From the NCBI GenBank assembly GCA_032718475.1, contig JAUCBJ010004577.1, positions 1 to 64,000 of the forward strand: 64,000 nucleotides of DNA, read 5' to 3'. Each line of letters begins with the position of its first letter. Position 1 is the stretch's first letter. Below the pieces are notes generated by a model that was not told the DNA's origin, did no database searches, and worked only from the letters and a program-made list of their open reading frames with translations. A program made the position numbers and the translations under genes. Positions 55,301 to 64,000 of this stretch are shown piece by piece. This DNA comes from Nemertoderma westbladi. Its lineage: Eukaryota; Xenacoelomorpha; Nemertodermatida; Nemertodermatidae.

Positions 55301-58300
55301 CCAACAATACACTAGAAGAAGTAGATAAAAACCAACAATACACTAGTAGAAGAAGACGAAAACCAACAATACACTAGAAGAAGTAGATAAAAACCAACAA
55401 TACACTAGTAGAAGAAGACGAAAACCAACAATACACTAGTAGAAGTAGACGAAAACCAACAATACACTAGTAGAAGTAGACGAAAACCAACAATATACTA
55501 GTAGAAGTAGACGAAAACCAACAATACACTAGTAGAAGAAGACGAAAACCAACAATACACTAGTAGAAGTAGACGAAAACCAACAATACACTAGTAGAAG
55601 TAGACGAAAACCAACAATACACTAGTAGAAGAAGACGAAAACCAACAATACACTAGTAAAAGTAGACGAAAACCAACAATACACTAGTAGAAGTAGACGA
55701 AAACCAACAATACACTAGTAGAAGTAGACGAAAACCAACAATATACTAGTAGAAGAAGACGAAAACCAACAATACACTAGAAGAAGTAGACGAAAACCAA
55801 CAATACACTAGTAGAAGAAGACGAAAACCAACAATACACTAGTAGAAGTAGACGAAAACCAACAATACACTAGTAAAAGTAGACGAAAACCAACAATACA
55901 CTAGTAGAAGTAGACGAAAACCAACAATATACTAGTAGAAGAAGACGAAAACCAACAATACACTAGAAGAAGTAGATAAAAACCAACAATACACTAGAAG
56001 AAGTAGACGAAAACCAACAATACACTAGTAGAAGTAGACGAAAAGCAACAATACACTAGTAGAAGTAGACGAAAACCAACAATACACTAGTAGAAGTAGA
56101 CGAAAACCAACAATACACTAGTAGAAGTAGACGAAAACCAACAATACACTAGTAGAAGTAGACGAAAACCAACAATACACTAGTAGAAGTAGACAAAAAC
56201 CAACAATACACTAGTAGAAGTAGACGAAAACCAACAATACACTAGTAGAAGTAGACGAAAACCAACAATACACTAGTAGAAGAAGACGAAAACCAACAAT
56301 ACACTAGTAGAAGTAGACGAAAACCAACAATACACTAGTAGAAGTAGACGAAAACCAACAATACACTAGTAGAAGTAGACGAAAACCAACAATACACTAG
56401 TAGAAGTAGACGAAAACCAACAATACACTAGTAGAAGTAGACGAAAACCAACAATACACTAGTAGAAGTAGACGAAAACCAACAATACACTAGTAGAAGT
56501 AGACGAAAACCAACAATACACTAGTAGAAGTAGACGAAAACCAACAATACACTAGTAGAAGTAGACGAAAACCAACAATACACTAGTAGAAGTAGACGAA
56601 AACCAACAATACACTAGTAGAAGTAGACGAAAACCAACAATACACTAGTAGAAGAAGACGAAAACCAACAATACACTAGTAGAAGTAGACGAAAACCAAC
56701 AATACACTAGTAAAAGTAGACGAAAACCAACAATACACTAGTAGAAGTAGACGAAAACCAACAATATACTAGTAGAAGAAGACGAAAACCAACAATACAC
56801 TAGAAGAAGTAGATAAAAACCAACAATACACTAGTAGAAGTAGACGAAAACCAACAATATACTAGTAGAAGAAGACGAAAACCAACAATACACTAGAAGA
56901 AGTAGATAAAAACCAACAATACACTAGAAGAAGTAGACGAAAACCAACAATACACTAGTAGAAGTAGACGAAAAGCAACAATACACTAGTAGAAGTAGAC
57001 GAAAACCAACAATACACTAGTAGAAGTAGACGAAAACCAACAATACACTAGTAGAAGTAGACGAAAACCAACAATACACTAGTAGAAGTAGACGAAAACC
57101 AACAATACACTAGTAGAAGAAGACGAAAACCAACAATACACTAGTAGAAGTAGACGAAAACCAACAATACACTAGTAAAAGTAGACGAAAACCAACAATA
57201 CACTAGTAGAAGTAGACGAAAACCAACAATATACTAGTAGAAGAAGACGAAAACCAACAATACACTAGAAGAAGTAGATAAAAACCAACAATACACTAGA
57301 AGAAGTAGACGAAAACCAACAATACACTAGTAGAAGTAGACGAAAAGCAACAATACACTAGTAGAAGTAGACGAAAACCAACAATACACTAGTAGAAGTA
57401 GACGAAAACCAACAATACACTAGTAGAAGTAGACGAAAACCAACAATACACTAGTAGAAGAAGACGAAAACCAACAATACACTAGTAGAAGTAGACGAAA
57501 ACCAACAATACACTAGTAAAAGTAGACGAAAACCAACAATATACTAGTAGAAGAAGACGAAAACCAACAATACACTAGAAGAAGTAGATAAAAACCAACA
57601 ATACACTAGTAGAAGAAGACGAAAACCAACAATACACTAGAAGAAGTAGATAAAAACCAACAATACGCTAGAAGAAGTAGATAAAAACCAACAATACACT
57701 AGTAGAAGTAGACGAAAACCAACAATACACTAGTAGAAGAAGACGAAAACCAACAATATACTAGTAGAAGAAGACGAAAACCAACAATACACTAGAAGAA
57801 GTAGATAAAAACCAACAATACACTAGAAGAAGTAGACGAAAACCAACAATACACTAGTAGAAGAAGACGAAAACCAACAATATACTAGTAGAAGAAGACG
57901 AAAACCAACAATACACTAGAAGAAGTAGATAAAAACCAACAATACACTAGTAGAAGAAGACGAAAACCAACAATACACTAGAAGAAGTAGACGAAAACCA
58001 ACAATACACTAGTAGAAGTAGACGAAAACCAACAATATACTAGTAGAAGAAGACGAAAACCAACAATACACTAGAAGAAGTAGACGAAAACCAACAATAC
58101 ACTAGAAGAAGTAGACGAAAACCAACAATACACTAGTAGAAGTAGACGAAAACCAACAATATACTAGTAGAAGAAGACGAAAACCAACAATACACTAGAA
58201 GAAGTAGACGAAAACCAACAATATACTAGTAGAAGTAGACGAAAACCAACAATATACTAGTAGAAGAAGACGAAAACCAACAATATACTAGTAGAAGAAG

Positions 58301-61300
58301 ACGAAAACCAACAATACACTAGAAGAAGTAGACGAAAACCAACAATATACTAGTAGAAGTAGACGAAAACCAACAATACACTAGTAGAAGAAGACGAAAA
58401 CCAACAATACACTAGAAGAAGAAGACGAAAACCAACAATACACTAGAAGAAGTAGATAAAAACCAACAATACACTAGAAGAAGTAGACGAAAACCAACAA
58501 TATACTAGTAGAAGTAGACGAAAACCAACAATACACTAGTAAAAGTAGACGAAAACCAACAATATACTAGTAGAAGAAGACGAAAACCAACAATATACTA
58601 GTAGAAGAAGACGAAAACCAACAATATACTAGTAGAAGTATACGAAAACCAACAATACACTAGTAAAAGTAGACGAAAACCAACAATACACTAGTAGAAG
58701 TAGACGAAAACCAACAATATACTAGTAGAAGAAGACGAAAACCAACAATACACTAGAAGAAGTAGATAAAAACCAACAATACACTAGTAGAAGAAGACGA
58801 AAACCAACAATACACTAGTAGAAGTAGACGAAAACCAACAATACACTAGTAGAAGAAGACGAAAACCAACAATACACTAGTAGAAGTAGACGAAAACCAA
58901 CAATACACTAGTAAAAGTAGACGAAAACCAACAATACACTAGTAGAAGTAGACGAAAACCAACAATATACTAGTAGAAGAAGACGAAAACCAACAATACA
59001 CTAGAAGAAGTAGATAAAAACCAACAATACACTAGAAGAAGTAGACGAAAACCAACAATACACTAGTAGAAGTAGACGAAAACCAACAATACACTAGTAG
59101 AAGAAGACGAAAACCAACAATATACTAGTAGAAGAAGACGAAAACCAACAATATACTAGTAGAAGAAGACGAAAACCAACAATATACTAGTAGAAGTATA
59201 CGAAAACCAACAATACACTAGTAAAAGTAGACGAAAACCAACAATACACTAGTAGAAGTAGACGAAAACCAACAATATACTAGTAGAAGAAGACGAAAAC
59301 CAACAATACACTAGAAGAAGTAGATAAAAACCAACAATACACTAGTAGAAGAAGACGAAAACCAACAATACACTAGTAGAAGTAGACGAAAACCAACAAT
59401 ACACTAGTAGAAGAAGACGAAAACCAACAATACACTAGTAGAAGTAGACGAAAACCAACAATACACTAGTAAAAGTAGACGAAAACCAACAATACACTAG
59501 TAGAAGTAGACGAAAACCAACAATATACTAGTAGAAGAAGACGAAAACCAACAATACACTAGAAGAAGTAGATAAAAACCAACAATACACTAGAAGAAGT
59601 AGACGAAAACCAACAATACACTAGTAGAAGTAGACGAAAACCAACAATACACTAGTAGAAGAAGACGAAAACCAACAATATACTAGTAGAAGAAGACGAA
59701 AACCAACAATACACTAGAAGAAGTAGATAAAAACCAACAATACACTAGTAGAAGAAGACGAAAACCAACAATACACTAGTAGAAGTAGACGAAAACCAAC
59801 AATACACTAGTAAAAGTAGACGAAAACCAACAATACACTAGTAGAAGTAGACGAAAACCAACAATATACTAGTAGAAGAAGACGAAAACCAACAATACAC
59901 TAGAAGAAGTAGATAAAAACCAACAATACACTAGTAGAAGTAGACGAAAACCAACAATACACTAGTAGAAGTAGACGAAAACCAACAATATACTAGTAGA
60001 AGAAGACGAAAACCAACAATACACTAGAAGAAGTAGATAAAAACCAACAATACACTAGTAGAAGTAGACGAAAACCAACAATACACTAGTAGAAGTAGAC
60101 GAAAACCAACAATATACTAGTAGAAGAAGACGAAAACCAACAATACACTAGAAGAAGTAGATAAAAACCAACAATACACTAGTAGAAGAAGACGAAAACC
60201 AACAATACACTAGTAGAAGTAGACGAAAACCAACAATACACTAGTAAAAGTAGACGAAAACCAACAATACACTAGTAGAAGTAGACGAAAACCAACAATA
60301 TACTAGTAGAAGAAGACGAAAACCAACAATACACTAGAAGAAGTAGATAAAAACCAACAATACACTAGAAGAAGTAGACGAAAACCAACAATACACTAGT
60401 AGAAGTAGACGAAAACCAACAATACACTAGTAGAAGTAGACGAAAACCAACAATATACTAGTAGAAGTAGACGAAAACCAACAATACACTAGTAGAAGTA
60501 GACGAAAACCAACAATACACTAGTAGAAGTAGACGAAAACCAACAATACACGAGTAGAAGTAGACGAAAAGCAACAATACACTAGTAGAAGTAGACAAAA
60601 ACCAACAATACACTAGTAGAAGTAGACGAAAAGCAACAATACACTAGTAGAAGAAGACGAAAACCAACAATACACTAGTAGAAGTAGACGAAAACCAACA
60701 ATACACTAGTAGAAGTAGACGAAAACCAACAATACACTAGTAGAAGTAGACGAAAACCAACAATACACTAGTAGAAGAAGACGAAAACCAACAATACACT
60801 AGTAGAAGTAGACGAAAACCAACAATACACTAGTAAAAGTAGACGAAAACCAACAATACACTAGTAGAAGTAGACGAAAACCAACAATATACTAGTAGAA
60901 GAAGACGAAAACCAACAATACACTAGAAGAAGTAGATAAAAACCAACAATACACTAGAAGAAGTAGACGAAAACCAACAATACACTAGTAGAAGTAGACG
61001 AAAAGCAACAATACACTAGTAGAAATAAACGAAAACCAACAATACACTAGTAGAAGTAGACGAAAACCAACAATACACTAGTATAAGTAAACGAAAATCA
61101 GCAATACACTAGTAGAAGTAGACGAAAACCAACAATACACTAGTAGAAGTATACGAAAACCAACAATACACTAGTAGAAGTAGACGAAAACCAGCAATAC
61201 ACTAGTAGAAGTAGACAAAAACCAACAATACACTAGTAGAAGTAGACGAAAACCAACAATACACTAGTAGAAGTAGACGAAAACCAACAATATACTAGTA

Positions 61301-64000
61301 GAAGAAGACGAAAACCAACAATACACTAGAAGAAGTAGATAAAAACCAACAATACACTAGTAGAAGTAGACGAAAACCAACAATATACTAGTAGAAGAAG
61401 ACGAAAACCAACAATACACTAGAAGAAGTAGATAAAAACCAACAATACACTAGAAGAAGTAGACGAAAACCAACAATACACTAGTAGAAGTAGACGAAAA
61501 GCAACAATACACTAGTAGAAGTAGACGAAAACCAACAATACACTAGTAGAAGTAGACGAAAACCAACAATACACTAGTAGAAGTAGACGAAAACCAACAA
61601 TACACAAGTAGAAGTAGACGAAAACCAACAATACACTAGTAGAAGAAGACGAAAACCAACAATACACTAGTAGAAGTAGACGAAAACCAACAATACACTA
61701 GTAAAAGTAGACGAAAACCAACAATACACTAGTAGAAGTAGACGAAAACCAACAATATACTAGTAGAAGAAGACGAAAACCAACAATACACTAGAAGAAG
61801 TAGATAAAAACCAACAATACACTAGAAGAAGTAGACGAAAACCAACAATACACTAGTAGAAGTAGACGAAAAGCAACAATACACTAGTAGAAGTAGACGA
61901 AAACCAACAATACACTAGTAGAAGTAGACGAAAACCAACAATACACTAGTAGAAGTAGACGAAAACCAACAATACACTAGTAGAAGAAGACGAAAACCAA
62001 CAATACACTAGTAGAAGTAGACGAAAACCAACAATACACTAGTAAAAGTAGACGAAAACCAACAATATACTAGTAGAAGAAGACGAAAACCAACAATACA
62101 CTAGAAGAAGTAGATAAAAACCAACAATACACTAGAAGAAGTAGACGAAAACCAACAATACACTAGTAGAAGAAGACGAAAACCAACAATATACTAGTAG
62201 AAGAAGACGAAAACCAACAATACACTAGAAGAAGTAGATAAAAACCAACAATACACTAGTAGAAGAAGACGAAAACCAACAATACACTAGTAGAAGTAGA
62301 CGAAAACCAACAATACACTAGTAAAAGTAGACGAAAACCAACAATACACTAGTAGAAGTAGACGAAAACCAACAATATACTAGTAGAAGAAGACGAAAAC
62401 CAACAATACACTAGAAGAAGTAGATAAAAACCAACAATACACTAGAAGAAGTAGACGAAAACCAACAATACACTAGTAGAAGTAGACGAAAACCAACAAT
62501 ATACTAGTAGAAGAAGACGAAAACCAACAATACACTAGAAGAAGTAGACGAAAACCAACAATATACTAGTAGAAGTAGACGAAAACAAACAATATACTAG
62601 TAGAAGAAGACGAAAACCAACAATATACTAGTAGAAGAAGACGAAAACCAACAATACACTAGAAGAAGTAGACGAAAACCAACAATATACTAGTAGAAGT
62701 AGACGAAAACCAACAATATACTAGTAGAAGAAGACGAAAACCAACAATACACTAGAAGAAGTAGACGAAAACCAACAATACACTAGTAGAAGAAGACGAA
62801 AACCAACAATACACTAGTAGAAGTAGACGAAAACCAACAATACACTAGTAAAAGTAGACGAAAACCAACAATACACTAGTAGAAGTAGACGAAAACCAAC
62901 AATATACTAGTAGAAGAAGACGAAAACCAACAATACACTAGAAGAAGTAGATAAAAACCAACAATACACTAGAAGAAGTAGACGAAAACCAACAATACAC
63001 TAGTAGAAGTAGACGAAAACCAACAATACACTAGTAGAAGAAGACGAAAACCAACAATATACTAGTAGAAGAAGACGAAAACCAACAATACACTAGAAGA
63101 AGTAGATAAAAACCAACAATACACTAGTAGAAGAAGACGAAAACCAACAATACACTAGTAGAAGTAGACGAAAACCAACAATACACTAGTAAAAGTAGAC
63201 GAAAACCAACAATACACTAGTAGAAGTAGACGAAAACCAACAATACACTAGTAGAAGTAGACGAAAACCAACAATATACTAGTAGAAGAAGACGAAAACC
63301 AACAATATACTAGTAGAAGTAGACGAAAACCAACAATATACTAGTAGAAGTAGACGAAAACCAACAATATACTAGTAGAAGAAGACGAAAACCAACAATA
63401 TACTAGTAAAAGTAGACGAAAACCAACAATACACTAGTAGAAGTAGACGAAAACCAACAATACACTAGTAGAAGTAGACGAAAACCAACAATATACTAGT
63501 AGAAGAAGACGAAAACCAACAATATACTAGTAGAAGTAGACGAAAACCAACAATATACTAGTAGAAGTAGACGAAAACCAACAATACACTAGTAGAAGTA
63601 GACGAAAACCAACAATACACTAGTAGAAGTAGACGAAAACCAACAATATACTAGTAGAAGTAGACGAAAACCAACAATATACTAGTAGAAGAAGACGAAA
63701 ACCAACAATACACTAGAAGAAGTAGATAAAAACCAACAATACACTAGTAGAAGTAGACGAAAACCAACAATACACTAGTAGAAGTAGACGAAAACCAACA
63801 ATATACTAGTAGAAGAAGACGAAAACCAACAATACACTAGAAGAAGTAGATAAAAACCAACAATACACTAGTAGAAGTAGACGAAAACCAACAATACACT
63901 AGTAGAAGTAGACGAAAACCAACAATATACTAGTAGAAGAAGACGAAAACCAACAATACACTAGAAGAAGTAGATAAAAACCAACAATACACTAGTAGAA
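49346..64000. repeat. 31-bp minisatellite, at least 14.6 kb, runs off the window
   Basis: About 470 units. The main unit is ACTAGTAGAAGTAGACGAAA followed by ACCAACAATAC. Frequent variants are GAAGAAGACGAAAACC, GAAGTAGATAAAAACC, ACTAGAAGAAG and a CAATATACTAG ending. The first units (49346-49560) are the most diverged, typical of an array edge. Variants come in ordered blocks, showing higher-order amplification. No gene is contained. Confidence 0.98.

Noticed and set aside
49346-64000. CRISPR array
   Set aside because: The units are contiguous repeats with no unique spacers, and the genome is eukaryotic.

Overview
This is nuclear DNA of an animal, most likely a marine invertebrate. Both recognisable host genes are intron-rich with GT-AG introns. 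The rest is AT-rich sequence packed with non-LTR retrotransposons, tRNA-derived SINEs, small inverted-repeat transposons and very large minisatellites. The species cannot be fixed from the sequence; a tunicate or other invertebrate deuterostome is only a guess. There is no operon structure, CRISPR array or bacterial-type gene. More than half of the 64 kb is tandem repeat.

Layout. 1-3479: diverged interspersed repeats, no convincing gene. 3480-10731, minus strand: a complete five-exon gene for SAR1, the COPII small GTPase (192 aa). Its last intron (3594-6854) is almost entirely a 30-bp minisatellite. 10732-18430: transposon-rich intergenic DNA with a 1.7-kb inverted-repeat element, a nest of three inverted-repeat elements and a degenerate repeat carrying CCATGGCAAC motifs. 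18430-21485: a decayed plus-strand retroelement interrupted by a minus-strand LINE. 23077-47885, minus strand: the C-terminal 599 codons of a FAM193-family gene in six exons. Its last intron is about 20.5 kb, made of about 16 kb of a 29-bp minisatellite split by a nearly intact LINE (about 25.87-29.69 kb). Another FAM193 intron holds a 17-bp array at 45422-46021. 48680-49345: a decayed LINE fragment. 49346-64000: a 31-bp minisatellite running off the window.

The main discovery is the relation between the minisatellites and splice sites. In SAR1 each 30-bp unit is a copy of the exon 4/intron 4 junction: codons for Thr-Thr-Gly-Lys followed by a 5' splice site, AAAG|GTTAGT or AAAG|GTGAGT. The intron is therefore roughly a hundred tandem candidate 5' splice sites, and the first few are in frame with the exon. 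In FAM193 a single copy of the 29-bp unit forms the branch-point and pyrimidine-tract region just upstream of the last 3' splice site, and the same unit is amplified more than 500-fold further up the intron. The 17-bp array starts about 12 bp from another FAM193 3' splice site and also carries CTAAC/CTAAT motifs with almost no AG. Three independent arrays thus abut, and in two cases appear to derive from, splice signals of ordinary housekeeping-type genes.

The exon boundaries were inferred by reading phases and family conservation by eye. They agree across every junction but have not been tested against transcripts.
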